From positions 248,001 through 312,000 of the forward strand of contig NZ_WHVL01000005.1 in the NCBI RefSeq assembly GCF_020622355.1: DNA of 64,000 nt. Direction: 5' to 3'. This stretch comes from Vreelandella malpeensis. GTDB lineage: Bacteria > Pseudomonadota > Gammaproteobacteria > Pseudomonadales > Halomonadaceae. The position numbers were made by a program, and so were the translations under genes. The notes under the pieces are model-generated. The model was not told the origin of the DNA. It searched no databases and was given only the letters and a program-made list of their open reading frames with translations. Of the stretch, positions 26,913-35,631 are shown in pieces (positions within the stretch are counted from its first letter, which is position 1; every line of letters starts with the position of its first letter).

Positions 26913-28340
26913 ATGACGATACCGCAAGCCCATCGACAGCATGCCATCGAGCGCGCCCTGCGAGGACTCACCGACGGCAGCTTCTACAAGGCTCTCGCCC
27001 GGCGCGTGGCCATGCGTACGGTCAGCCAGGATCCCGCCTGCTTTGCGACCCTCGAGCGTTACCTGACCGACGAAATGGCCCCACTGCTCGTCTCGCTCGG
27101 CTTCGAGTGCCGTATCGTCGACAATCCGCAGCCGGGCATGCCGCCGCTTTTGATCGGCGAGCGCATCGAAGACCCTACGCTTGCCACGCTGCTGCTCTAC
27201 GGTCACGGCGACGTGACCGATGGCCAGGAAAGCAAGTGGGCCGAGGACATTGCGCCCTGGGCGCTGACCTTCGTCGAGGGCCGCGTCTTCGGTCGCGGCA
27301 CTGCCGACAACAAGGGCCAGCACAGCGTCAACCTGGCGGCGCTCGAGGCGGTGATCGAGGCGCGTGAAGGTCGGCTTGGCTACAACGTCAAGATATTGTT
27401 CGAGATGGGCGAGGAGATCGGCTCGCCGGGGCTGGAGGCGGCCTGCCGACAGTACGCCAAGGCGCTGCGCGCGGATCTGTTCCTCGCCTCGGACGGGCCG
27501 CGCATCCGCGCCGACATGCCGACGCTGTTTCTCGGCTCACGTGGGGTGGTCCAGTTCAGGTTGTCGCTTGCGACCGGCAACGGCGGGCGCCACTCCGGCA
27601 ACTGGGGCGGGGTGATCACCAATCCGGCCGCCGTGCTGAGCAATGCCCTGGCCACACTGGTCTCGCAAAGCGGCGAGATACTGGTCGACTTTCTCAAGGC
27701 CCCGCCGATCAGCGAGGAGATCTCGCGCCTGATCCGCGACCTGCCGGTGGGCGGCGGCAACACGGACCCTACGATCAACCCGTACTGGGGTGAAGCAGGG
27801 CTGACCGACGGCGAGCGGCTGTACGGCGTCAACACCCTGGAGATCCTCGCCCTGGGCGCCGGCGACACCGTCAAGCCCGTCGGCGCGGTGCCCGAGCGTG
27901 CCGAGGCGGTGCTGCAACTGCGCTTCGTCAAGGGCACCGAGTGGCAGGCCATCGAGACGCGCCTGCGCGCCCACCTCGGTGCTCAAGGGTTTGGTGAGGT
28001 AGCGCTTGAGATGCTCGGCGGCTACGCCGCTACCCGGCTCGACCCCGGCCACCCTTGGGTGAGCTTCGTTCAGCACTCCACCGAGCAGAGCCTGGGAAGT
28101 CCGGCCCACATTCTTCCCAACCTGGGCGGCACCATTCCCAACCACTGCTTTTCGGACGTGCTGCGCCTACCCACGGTATGGCTGCCCCACTCCTACCCGG
28201 CCTGCGACCAGCACGCGCCCAACGAGCACCTGCTCGAAAGCATCGTTGAGGAGGGACTCAGGCTCACCGCCGGGGTACTCTGGGACCTGGGCGAACCCCA
28301 GGCGCAATCACTCGTTCAACAAGGGGCGCAACAACAATGA
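26913..28340 (+). CDS. M20-family metallopeptidase/amidohydrolase, first gene of the kyn operon
   Basis: This 475-residue di-zinc hydrolase carries the M20 ligands in order: LLLYGHGDVTDGQ (first His), GRGTADNKGQ (bridging Asp), EMGEEIGSPG (catalytic Glu pair), FLASDGPR, and CDQHAPNEHLLE near the C-terminus (last His). The dimerisation lid domain lies between about residues 210 and 330. M20 enzymes cleave dipeptides or N-acyl amino acids. The ATG at 26913 follows AGAAGG. Its stop overlaps the tryptophan dioxygenase start by 4 bp (ATGA), so the two are translationally coupled. A tryptophan-bearing dipeptide or N-acyl-tryptophan/kynurenine substrate is therefore a reasonable guess. Confidence 0.88.
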   Translation: MTIPQAHRQHAIERALRGLTDGSFYKALARRVAMRTVSQDPACFATLERYLTDEMAPLLVSLGFECRIVDNPQPGMPPLLIGERIEDPTLATLLLYGHGDVTDGQESKWAEDIAPWALTFVEGRVFGRGTADNKGQHSVNLAALEAVIEAREGRLGYNVKILFEMGEEIGSPGLEAACRQYAKALRADLFLASDGPRIRADMPTLFLGSRGVVQFRLSLATGNGGRHSGNWGGVITNPAAVLSNALATLVSQSGEILVDFLKAPPISEEISRLIRDLPVGGGNTDPTINPYWGEAGLTDGERLYGVNTLEILALGAGDTVKPVGAVPERAEAVLQLRFVKGTEWQAIETRLRAHLGAQGFGEVALEMLGGYAATRLDPGHPWVSFVQHSTEQSLGSPAHILPNLGGTIPNHCFSDVLRLPTVWLPHSYPACDQHAPNEHLLESIVEEGLRLTAGVLWDLGEPQAQSLVQQGAQQQ

Positions 28341-29170
28341 CGACACCTCGCAACGCCGTCGATGGCGAAGCCATCCATTGGGACCAGGACCTGAGCTATG
28401 GCCAGTACCTGGACCTCGAGCCGCTGCTCGCCTGTCAGAACCCGGCCTCAAAAGAGCACGACGAGCTTCTGTTTATCGTCATCCACCAGGTCTCGGAGCT
28501 CTGGATCAAGCTCTGCCTGCACGAGGCCCACGGCGCGGCGGCCAATATCGACGCCGACGACCTGTCGCCGGCCTTCAAGATGCTCAGCCGCGTGGCGCGT
28601 ATCCAGGAGCAGCTGATCAAGGCCTGGGAAGTGCTGGTGACCATGACCCCGGCAGACTACGCGAGCTTTCGCGACAGCCTCGGCCAGAGCTCGGGATTCC
28701 AGTCTTACCAATACCGCGAGATCGAGTTTCTGCTCGGCAACAAGAACGCCAAAATGATCGAGGCGCACCGCGAACGGCCCAAGGACTACCAGAAGCTTCA
28801 AGAGGCGCTCGCTGCCCCCAGTCTCTACGATGTGACGTTGAAGCTTCTGGCCCGGCGCGGCTTCGCCATTCCGGCAGAGAAGATCGAGCGCGACTGGCGC
28901 GACCCCTACACCGCCTGCCCCGAAGTGGAAGCCGCCTGGGCCGAGGTATATCGCCACAGCGAACGACACTGGGACCTCTACGAACTTGCCGAGAAGCTGG
29001 TAGACGTGGAGTTCAACTTCCAGCGCTGGCGCTTCAATCACATGAAGACCGTCGAGCGTATCATCGGCTATCGACGTGGTACCGGCGGTACCGCCGGCGT
29101 CAACTACCTGGTCAAGGCGCTGGACCTGCAGTTCTTTCCCGAGCTCTGGAGCGTGCGCACCTCGATCTGA
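28337..29170 (+). CDS. kynA: Tryptophan 2,3-dioxygenase
   Basis: This 277-residue haem enzyme opens the indole ring of L-tryptophan to give N-formylkynurenine. It has the family segments LSYGQYLDLEPLLACQNP, DELLFIVIHQVSELWIKLCLHE (substrate and haem pocket), SSGFQSYQYREIEFLLGNKN, and WRFNHMKTVERIIGYRRGTGGTAGVNYL. Length is standard for bacterial TDO (about 280). It overlaps the M20 peptidase by 4 bp and is 40 bp before kynU. No export signal is present, so it is cytosolic. Confidence 0.96.
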   Translation: MTTPRNAVDGEAIHWDQDLSYGQYLDLEPLLACQNPASKEHDELLFIVIHQVSELWIKLCLHEAHGAAANIDADDLSPAFKMLSRVARIQEQLIKAWEVLVTMTPADYASFRDSLGQSSGFQSYQYREIEFLLGNKNAKMIEAHRERPKDYQKLQEALAAPSLYDVTLKLLARRGFAIPAEKIERDWRDPYTACPEVEAAWAEVYRHSERHWDLYELAEKLVDVEFNFQRWRFNHMKTVERIIGYRRGTGGTAGVNYLVKALDLQFFPELWSVRTSI

Positions 29171-29210
29171 GCAGGTGACGGCGACGGTATTCGATCTTAC
29201 GGAGGACACC

Positions 29211-30455
29211 ATGAACGAGCCCCTGAACGGCATCACCCTCGAAAGCGTGCAAGAGCGCGATCGGCGCGACCCGCTGGCCGCTTTCAAGCAGCATTTCGCC
29301 CTGCCCCAGGGCGTGCTCTACCTGGACGGCAACTCCCTGGGCGCCCAGCCGGTAGCGGCGACGCAGGCCGTCGAGGCCACCCTCACTCAATGGCGCGAGG
29401 AGCTGATCAAGGGCTGGAACCAGGGGTGGTTCGACGCCCCCGAGCGCCTGGGCGATCTGCTCGCTCCAGTGATCGGCGCGCGGGCCGGGGAAGTCTGCGT
29501 GACCGACAACATCACGCTCAACATCTTCAAGCTGCTGGGCTATATCACAAGCCAGGCCCCGGATGATCGGCGCGCGGTACTCTCGGAAGGCGGCAACTTC
29601 CCCACCGACGGCTATATCGCCCAGGGGTTTTGCCAGCTGCGAGGCTGCGAGCACCGTTTCCTGCCCGAAGGCGCGGACTTGGCCGAGCACCTCGAAGGCG
29701 TGGCCGTGGTTGTGCTCAGCCAGGTGAACTACCGCACCGGTGCGCTTCGCGACATGGCCGCCACCACGCAGCTCGTGCATGCCCACGGCGCCGAGGTGGT
29801 CTGGGATCTCGCCCACTCTGCCGGGGCGCTGCCCGTCGAGCTCGTCAAGAGCGGCGCGCGCTTTGCGGTGGGCTGCACCTACAAGTACCTGAATGGCGGC
29901 CCCGGGGCGCCAGCCTTCGTGTTCGTGCATCGCAATGCCCAGTGTGGTCCGTGGCAGCCGCTCTCGGGCTGGCACGGTCATAGCGCCCCGTTCGCCTTCG
30001 ACGCGGACTACGCCCCCGCCGACGCTATTTCCCGCTTTCGCACCGGCACTCACTCGGCGCTGGCCTACACCGCCTTGGAGGCATCGCTCGCGCTCTGGCA
30101 GGACGTCGATCTTAAAGCGCTGCGCGACAAGAGTCTGGCAATGACGGAGCTCTTTCGCACGTGCCTTCTGGATCTGTTCGCGGAGCACGGCATCGAGGAC
30201 ATCACTCCACAGGAAGGCCAACGTGGCAGCCAGGTCTCGCTGATCGATGGTCAGAACGGTTACGCCACCGTGCAGGCGCTGATCGCGCGGGGCGTGATCG
30301 GCGACTACCGCGAGCCGGGGCTGATGCGCTTCGGCTTCACGCCGCTCTACTTGAGCTTCGAGGATGTCTGGCACGCCGCCCGGCATTTTCGCGAGGTGCT
30401 GGAAAGCGGCGAGTACCGCGATCCGCGCTTTTCCGTGCGTGGCGCGGTCACCTGA
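29211..30455 (+). CDS. kynU: Kynureninase
   Basis: This 414-residue PLP enzyme splits L-kynurenine into anthranilate and alanine. It has LYLDGNSLGAQP near the N-terminus, VTDNITLNIFKLLGY, and the aspartate motif VWDLAHSAGALPVEL. The PLP lysine lies in GCTYKYLNGGPGAPAFVF, and RFRTGTHSALAYTALEASL follows. The ATG at 29211 follows GGAGGACACC, a strong ribosome binding site; the longer open frame upstream overlaps kynA and is not used. The formamidase gene begins only 5 bp after its stop. No anthranilate dioxygenase is in view. Confidence 0.96.
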   Translation: MNEPLNGITLESVQERDRRDPLAAFKQHFALPQGVLYLDGNSLGAQPVAATQAVEATLTQWREELIKGWNQGWFDAPERLGDLLAPVIGARAGEVCVTDNITLNIFKLLGYITSQAPDDRRAVLSEGGNFPTDGYIAQGFCQLRGCEHRFLPEGADLAEHLEGVAVVVLSQVNYRTGALRDMAATTQLVHAHGAEVVWDLAHSAGALPVELVKSGARFAVGCTYKYLNGGPGAPAFVFVHRNAQCGPWQPLSGWHGHSAPFAFDADYAPADAISRFRTGTHSALAYTALEASLALWQDVDLKALRDKSLAMTELFRTCLLDLFAEHGIEDITPQEGQRGSQVSLIDGQNGYATVQALIARGVIGDYREPGLMRFGFTPLYLSFEDVWHAARHFREVLESGEYRDPRFSVRGAVT

Positions 30456-30460
30456 TCACC

Positions 30461-31222
30461 ATGAACGCCCTCGACAAGGACCAGGCCTACTCGCCGAGCC
30501 ACTTCGCCACCAACGTGGAAGCCACCCTCGCTCGCCAGGCAGACGCCGGGCGAGCGCTGGTCGCGCGCCGCGCGCCCCTTGCGGGCCGCGCCACCGCCTC
30601 TCCAGCGACGCGCTTCAACCTGTTCGTGCCTGACGGCGACGGGCCGTGGACGCTGATGGTCTTCATCCACGGTGGCTACTGGCAGGAGCTGGACGCGACG
30701 GCGACGGACTTTCTCGCCCAGCGCTATCTGGCGCGCGGCATGGCCTTTGCCTCGATTGGCTACGACCTGGCGCCCGACGTCTTGATCGAGACGATGATCG
30801 AGCAGTGTGTGCAGGGCCTTGCGGCCGCTTTCCAGACCCTCAACGAGCATGGCGGTGCCTGGTCGATCAAGCTGGGCGGCCATAGCGCCGGTGCCCAGCT
30901 CGCCTACTGGGTCGCCCGCCGCACGCGTCTTCCGATCGACCGACTGCTGCTGATCAGCGGCGTGTTCGATCTCGCGCCGCTGGTGGACACCTACGTTAAC
31001 GCCCCGCTTGACTTGAACGTGGAGCAGGCGCGCGCGCTCAGCCCGCTTCATGACGATCTCGCGGGGCTTCCCCCGTGCCGAGTGGTGATCGCCGAGAACG
31101 ACCCGCCCGCCTTTCACCGCCAGGCCGACGCTTTTCTCGCCGCACTCGCAAAAGCGGATGTACATGCCGAACGCATCGAGCTGCCTGACTGCGACCATTT
31201 CGATGTGCTGGAGCGCTTCTAG
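30461..31222 (+). CDS. Kynurenine formamidase of the alpha/beta-hydrolase type
   Basis: The 253-residue protein is an alpha/beta hydrolase with the oxyanion motif HGGYWQ (residues 70-75) and nucleophile elbow GHSAG (Ser142). A plausible catalytic His is in DCDHFD near the end. HGGYW is the signature of arylformamidase (AFMID-type) enzymes. Placed after kynA and kynU, it should convert N-formylkynurenine to kynurenine. It is unrelated to the metal-dependent KynB found in pseudomonads, so I leave the symbol blank. The start is 5 bp after kynU, so the order kynA-kynU-formamidase is compact and probably one transcript. Confidence 0.88.
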   Translation: MNALDKDQAYSPSHFATNVEATLARQADAGRALVARRAPLAGRATASPATRFNLFVPDGDGPWTLMVFIHGGYWQELDATATDFLAQRYLARGMAFASIGYDLAPDVLIETMIEQCVQGLAAAFQTLNEHGGAWSIKLGGHSAGAQLAYWVARRTRLPIDRLLLISGVFDLAPLVDTYVNAPLDLNVEQARALSPLHDDLAGLPPCRVVIAENDPPAFHRQADAFLAALAKADVHAERIELPDCDHFDVLERF

Positions 31223-31284
31223 GCCGCATCTATGCTGCGGCGTGATCATTCCGGTATCCAGCTCTGCCACCTCGATGCCCACCC

Positions 31285-31303
31285 GCGCCATTGGAAATGG
31301 CGC
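31285..31303. terminator. Hairpin downstream of the kyn operon
   Basis: GCGCCATT (31285-31292) pairs perfectly with AATGGCGC (31296-31303) around a 3-base loop, 62 bp past the formamidase stop. No U run follows on either strand, so this is at most a weak or processing-related 3' end signal. Confidence 0.35.
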
Positions 31304-31446
31304 CGATGGTCGACAGGCCCGTTGAATGTTGAGAAGCTCATCAACGCTGCGAAGTCCCGGGTAGATTATCTACTCGACGATGCAAGCGTTAATGACTAGA
31401 TTCACTTAAGTTACCTGAATGCCTTAACTTATCCTGAATAAAAGAC

Positions 31447-31473
31447 TCAAGGTTCAGTTTAGATTGCCGATAA
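31447..31473 (+). promoter_or_regulatory. Sigma-28 (FliA)-type promoter before the PAS chemoreceptor
   Basis: GCCGATAA at 31466-31473 is an exact match to the FliA -10 element. TCAAGGTT at 31447-31454 matches six of eight bases of the -35 consensus TAAAGTTT, and the spacing is the canonical 11 bp. The receptor gene starts 31 bp after the -10 box, with AGGGGAGG as ribosome binding site. It implies co-regulation with flagellar and chemotaxis genes. Confidence 0.75.
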
Positions 31474-31503
31474 CTCTTTGTTATCATTGAGGGGAGGCTA
31501 CCG

Positions 31504-32817
31504 ATGTTCCAACTGCCAATTAAAATAAAAACTGCAGGTCGATCTTACGGACGGGGCGTGCTGACTCAACTGAGCGATCAGATGGAGCGCGGCATGCTCT
31601 CCATCACGCTGGATGCCGATCTGCGTATTTCATCCGTCAACCAGGGCTTTGCGGACGCACTCGGCTACCGGCGCGAGCAGTTGCTGGGTAGGCCGATGTC
31701 GGAGATCGTGCCGGACTACGTCAAGGAGCTACCCTGCTTTCAAGACTTCCAACGAGCCATCACGACCTTCGAGCCGGTCAGCGACAACTACCGTTACCTG
31801 CGTGAAGATGGCGCCATGGTCTGGCTCAACCTCGTCTGGCTACCGATACGCAGTGCGGGTCGGCGGCTTTCCCATGTACAGGGCTATGGTCGCGAGGTGA
31901 CCGAGATCGTAGAAGGCACCAAGGAGAGCGAGTCGTTCATTGCCGCACTCATACGCTCCACCGCCGTCATCCAGTTCAACCTCGATGGCACTATCATCAC
32001 CGCCAACGAGCAGTTCCTCAAAGGGATGGGATACCGCCTCGACCAGATCATCGGCCGACACCATCGGATGTTCTGCACGCCGCAAGAGGCCGGCTCGCCG
32101 AACTATGTGGCGTTCTGGCAGACCTTGAACAACGGCGAGTTCGTGGCGGACCGCTTCAAACGCATCGATAGCCGCGGGGCCGAGGTGTGGCTCGAGGCCA
32201 CCTACAACCCCGTCTACAATGCCGATGGTCACCTTTGGAAGGTGGTGAAATTCGCCAGCGTCATTACCGATCAGGTGGCGCGGGAGCGTCAGGTACGCGA
32301 AGGCGCTCACCTGGCCTTCGATGTATCACGTCAAACGGATGTCAGCGCCGAGAAAGGCGCGGCGGTGGTCAAGCAGACCGTCGAGACGATGCGCCAGATC
32401 GCCGCCCAGATGCAGGCTGCGACCGAAAGCGTCGAAGCGCTGGGCAGGCAGTCCCTCGAGATCAACGCCATCGTCGAGACCATCGGCAGCATCGCCGAGC
32501 AGACCAACCTGCTGGCGATCAACGCCGCCATCGAGGCAGCCCGAGCCGGTGAACAGGGACGCGGCTTTGCGGTAGTCGCCGATGCGGTCAGAAAGCTCGC
32601 GGCCAGCACCAGCGCCGCCACCGAGAAGATCACCAGCGTCGTCACGCAGAACCAGGCGCTCTCGCACGAGGTCAAGCGCCAGATGTTCGAGACCCGCGAA
32701 GAAGCCCAGCAGGGCCTTGAGGTAGCAGGCCAGGCGGGCAGCGTGATCGTGGAGATCCAGGACGGCGCCAAGCGCGTGGTCGACGCCGTCCAGCGCTTTT
32801 CGAGCGACCTGACCTAG
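31504..32817 (+). CDS. Cytosolic PAS-PAS methyl-accepting chemotaxis protein
   Basis: The 437-residue protein has two PAS domains (about residues 27-140 and 148-262, the second with [30 protein letters not shown]). A methyl-accepting signalling domain follows, with the conserved hairpin tip [20 protein letters not shown] at about 330-350 and [15 protein letters not shown]. There is no transmembrane helix or HAMP domain, so it should be a soluble receptor that reports an internal signal (redox, light, oxygen or a ligand) to CheA/CheW. The signalling domain is short, with little of the usual C-terminal adaptation helix. AGGGGAGG precedes the ATG. A sigma-28 promoter lies immediately upstream. 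Confidence 0.88.
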   Translation: MFQLPIKIKTAGRSYGRGVLTQLSDQMERGMLSITLDADLRISSVNQGFADALGYRREQLLGRPMSEIVPDYVKELPCFQDFQRAITTFEPVSDNYRYLREDGAMVWLNLVWLPIRSAGRRLSHVQGYGREVTEIVEGTKESESFIAALIRSTAVIQFNLDGTIITANEQFLKGMGYRLDQIIGRHHRMFCTPQEAGSPNYVAFWQTLNNGEFVADRFKRIDSRGAEVWLEATYNPVYNADGHLWKVVKFASVITDQVARERQVREGAHLAFDVSRQTDVSAEKGAAVVKQTVETMRQIAAQMQAATESVEALGRQSLEINAIVETIGSIAEQTNLLAINAAIEAARAGEQGRGFAVVADAVRKLAASTSAATEKITSVVTQNQALSHEVKRQMFETREEAQQGLEVAGQAGSVIVEIQDGAKRVVDAVQRFSSDLT

Positions 32818-32823
32818 CGCGCT

Positions 32824-33450
32824 CTAGCTGACCGGAATCATCACCACTTTCTGAAACGCCGGGCGCTCGGTCAACGTCTGGTACCAGCGCTCCAGATGGG
32901 TGCGCGGGTTCCAGGTAAGCCCGCAGTTCCACAGGTTGTAGATCAGCGGCGCCACGGCGATGTCGGCAAGGCCGAACGCCTCGCCGGAGAGCCAGGGTGT
33001 GGCACTCAGCGCGTCGTCGAGCATGGCGAAAAGCGCTTCGCAGTCCGCAGTACCGGCTTCGAGCTTGGCCTGGTCACGGGCGTGGGGCGGCGTGCGAACA
33101 AACCCCATCAGCATGACGCGGTGAGCGGGCGACAGGTGCGAGCTGCCCCAGTCCATCCACTTCTCGGCCTGGGCACGCTCGGCAGGGTCGTCGATCCAGA
33201 GACGGCTCTCGCCGTACTGGGCGGCCAGGTAGCGGACAATGGTATTGGACTCCCACAGCACACTCGCGGTGGCGTCGTCCTTCAAGACCGGCACCAGGCC
33301 GTTGGGGTTCATCGCCTTGAACTCGGGCGTATCGTTGACGCCGTGTTCAAGCCCGGCCTGAATCTGCTGGTAGGGAAGATCAAGCTCTTCGAGCACCCAG
33401 CGCACTTTCTTGAGATTGGTGGAGTTGTCGCGGCCCCAAAGCGTAATCAT
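32824..33450 (-). CDS. Glutathione S-transferase family protein
   Basis: This 208-residue protein has the N-terminal thioredoxin-like GST domain ([56 protein letters not shown]). The all-helical C-terminal domain ends with [16 protein letters not shown]. It is predicted to conjugate glutathione to electrophiles or serve a related role in the cytosol. The ATG at 33450 is preceded by AAGGATCACC. It is the most downstream gene of a minus-strand run after mmsB (99 bp gap), and may be part of the valine operon transcript or independent. Confidence 0.88.
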   Translation of the reverse strand: MITLWGRDNSTNLKKVRWVLEELDLPYQQIQAGLEHGVNDTPEFKAMNPNGLVPVLKDDATASVLWESNTIVRYLAAQYGESRLWIDDPAERAQAEKWMDWGSSHLSPAHRVMLMGFVRTPPHARDQAKLEAGTADCEALFAMLDDALSATPWLSGEAFGLADIAVAPLIYNLWNCGLTWNPRTHLERWYQTLTERPAFQKVVMIPVS

Positions 33451-33549
33451 GGTGATCCTTGTGACGGGTTGATCGAGGCTAGCCAGTGTGGCGCGGCGGC
33501 CGTGGCGTGACAAGTCGTGCAGGCCTTGCCACGCCGGGCGCCTGCGTAA

Positions 33550-34440
33550 TCACTTGTCCTGGTAGAAGGTCATCAGGCTCGAGAAATCGAGCCGGCCATG
33601 GCCGTTTGCCTTGTGCAGCGCGTAGAGCGCCCGCGCCGCGGAGCCCATCGGCACCGGCGCGGCGCTTTGCTGGCTGATATCCATGGCAAGATTCAGATCC
33701 TTGAGCATCAGTTCGGTCAGAAAGCCGCCCTGGTAGCCTTTCAAGGCCGGGGCGTTCTCCATGACCCCCGGGTAGGGGTTGTAGACATTCAGCGCCCAGT
33801 TGCCGCCGGAGCTCTGCTTCATGATCTCGGAAAGCACGGCGGGGTCGAGACCGTTTTTCACCCCCATGTTGATCGCCTCGCAGGTGCCGGCCATCAGAAT
33901 CGCCAGCAGCATGTTGTTGCACGCCTTGGCCACCTGCCCCGCGCCACTTTCGCCGGCATGGAAGATGTTCTTGCCCATCACCTCGAGTACCGGTCTGGCC
34001 TTTTCGAACTGGGCTGACGTTCCGCCGACGATGAAGGTCAGCGTGCCCGCCTGGGCGCCCCCCACGCCGCCGGAGACCGGCGCGTCGATGAAGTCGATAC
34101 CCTTCTCCTCGGCGGCGGCCGCCACCTTGCGCGCGGTCTCGGCATCGATGGTGGAGGAGTCGATGACCAGCGCGCCGGGGGCGATGACATCGAAAAGCGG
34201 CGCCTCGCCGTCCACGAAAAGTGCGCGTACGTGCTGGCCGGCGGGCAGCATGGAAATCACGACCCGAGCGTCTTTTGCGGCGTCCTGAGCCGAGGCGGCG
34301 ACTTCGCAGCCGTGCTCCTTCGCGGTGGCGAGCGCCTGAACGCTTAGATCGAAAGCGCGCACATCGAAGCCCGCTTTCGAAAGGTTCGCCGCCATGGGGC
34401 CGCCCATGTTGCCAAGGCCGATGAATGCGATGGTGGTCAT
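33550..34440 (-). CDS. mmsB: 3-hydroxyisobutyrate dehydrogenase
   Basis: This 296-residue NAD-dependent enzyme oxidises 3-hydroxyisobutyrate to methylmalonate semialdehyde in valine breakdown. The Rossmann motif FIGLGNMGGPMAANLSKAGF opens the protein. DAPVSGGVGGAQAGTLTFIVGG (substrate loop) and GAGQVAKACNNMLLA, with the catalytic lysine region, follow. Length equals that of P. aeruginosa MmsB (about 298). AAGGATAACGATC precedes the ATG. It lies 42 bp after the HIBYL-CoA hydrolase gene. The next enzyme, methylmalonate-semialdehyde dehydrogenase (mmsA), is not in the window. Confidence 0.94.
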   Translation of the reverse strand: MTTIAFIGLGNMGGPMAANLSKAGFDVRAFDLSVQALATAKEHGCEVAASAQDAAKDARVVISMLPAGQHVRALFVDGEAPLFDVIAPGALVIDSSTIDAETARKVAAAAEEKGIDFIDAPVSGGVGGAQAGTLTFIVGGTSAQFEKARPVLEVMGKNIFHAGESGAGQVAKACNNMLLAILMAGTCEAINMGVKNGLDPAVLSEIMKQSSGGNWALNVYNPYPGVMENAPALKGYQGGFLTELMLKDLNLAMDISQQSAAPVPMGSAARALYALHKANGHGRLDFSSLMTFYQDK

Positions 34441-34482
34441 GATCGTTATCCTTGTTATGGGTGATGGGCTAATGGGGCCGCG

Positions 34483-35598
34483 CTAGCCGAGCGAGGCCAG
34501 CGGGCTCTGCTCCCAGGGGGAGGCCAGCAGCTCGTCGATGAAGTACTGCTCGACGGAGGCGACGTCCGGGTAGGTCCAGGCCGGGCTGCCGTCCTTGTCG
34601 ACCAGCAGCGCGCGCACGCCTTCGGGAAACTCGCGGTGGCGACAGCACTGCACCGAAAGCGCAAGCTCCGAGCGAAACACCTCGGCCAGCGACATGTAGC
34701 GGGCCCGCTTGAGCTGCTCGTCGATCAGCGCGATCGACACCGGGCTTCCGTGGGCCAGGGTTTTCTGGGCGCGGCTGAACCAGGCGTCATCGCTTTCGAC
34801 CGCCAGAATGGCGGCGACGGTCTGCTCGGTGGTGTCGTGATCCATCAGCTCGCGAATCAGCGCCATGGCGCCCCGTACCGGGGCTTCCTGCTCGGCGAAG
34901 TGCGCGCGGGCCGCTTGCTCGAGCTCTCTGAGCGCCCGGCTGACCACGCCGTGGGCGTCGATACTGCCCTGCTGGTTCCAGCGCGCCCCGGTAAGCGCGT
35001 TCACCAGCGCTTCGAACTGATCGCTTTTCAGGCAGCGATCGGCCAGGCCCAGATGCACGGCGTCCGTCGCGTTGACCGGGCTTCCGGTCATGGCCAGAAA
35101 GCGCCCGGTGCCGACCGGCAGGCGGTTGAGAAACCAGCTCGCGCCCACGTCCGGGTAGAGGCCGATGGTGACCTCGGGCATGGCGAGTCTCGAGATCTCG
35201 GTGACCACGCGGTGGCTCGAGGCGCTGAGCAGCCCCATGCCGCCGCCCATGACGATACCACTGCCCCAGCAGATCACCGGCTTGGGATAGGTGTGAAGGG
35301 TGAAATCGAGCCGGTACTCGTGGGTGAAGAAGCGCTCGGGAAAGTCGGAGCCGCCGTCCTCGGTAATCGAGCGGTAGAGGCTGACCACGTCGCCCCCGGC
35401 GCAGAACGCCTTCTCGCCGGTGCCCCGCAACAGCACCGCGACCACCTCGGGCTCTTCCTTCCAGCGCTCGAGCTGTGGCTGCATCGCCTCGATCATCTCG
35501 AGGGTGAGGGCGTTGAGCGAACGCTCGGCGTCGAGCCTGATCTCGCCGACGAGGTGGCCATCGCGTGTGGCGTGCTCGGTAAACACTACGCTACTCAT
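34483..35598 (-). CDS. 3-hydroxyisobutyryl-CoA hydrolase (enoyl-CoA hydratase/isomerase superfamily)
   Basis: The 371-residue protein is a crotonase-fold enzyme of the HIBCH type. Segments include LNALTLEMIEAMQPQLERW, LLRGTGEKAFCAGGDVVSLY (oxyanion hole region) and GGGMGLLSASSHRVVTE. PEVTIGLYPDVGASWFLNRLP carries the expected acidic catalytic region. The extended C-terminus distinguishes HIBCH (about 360-370) from simple hydratases (about 260). It would hydrolyse 3-hydroxyisobutyryl-CoA to the free acid used by mmsB next door. AAGGATG precedes the start, and the acyl-CoA dehydrogenase gene is 33 bp upstream. Confidence 0.88.
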   Translation of the reverse strand: MSSVVFTEHATRDGHLVGEIRLDAERSLNALTLEMIEAMQPQLERWKEEPEVVAVLLRGTGEKAFCAGGDVVSLYRSITEDGGSDFPERFFTHEYRLDFTLHTYPKPVICWGSGIVMGGGMGLLSASSHRVVTEISRLAMPEVTIGLYPDVGASWFLNRLPVGTGRFLAMTGSPVNATDAVHLGLADRCLKSDQFEALVNALTGARWNQQGSIDAHGVVSRALRELEQAARAHFAEQEAPVRGAMALIRELMDHDTTEQTVAAILAVESDDAWFSRAQKTLAHGSPVSIALIDEQLKRARYMSLAEVFRSELALSVQCCRHREFPEGVRALLVDKDGSPAWTYPDVASVEQYFIDELLASPWEQSPLASLG

Positions 35599-35631
35599 TA
35601 GAGCATCCTTGTACCATTGAACGTTCCCTCA

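Noticed and set aside
29112..30386. 424-codon minus-strand frame opposite kynU
   Set aside because: Antisense to a gene with complete kynureninase motifs, with no ribosome binding site and no recognisable protein family.
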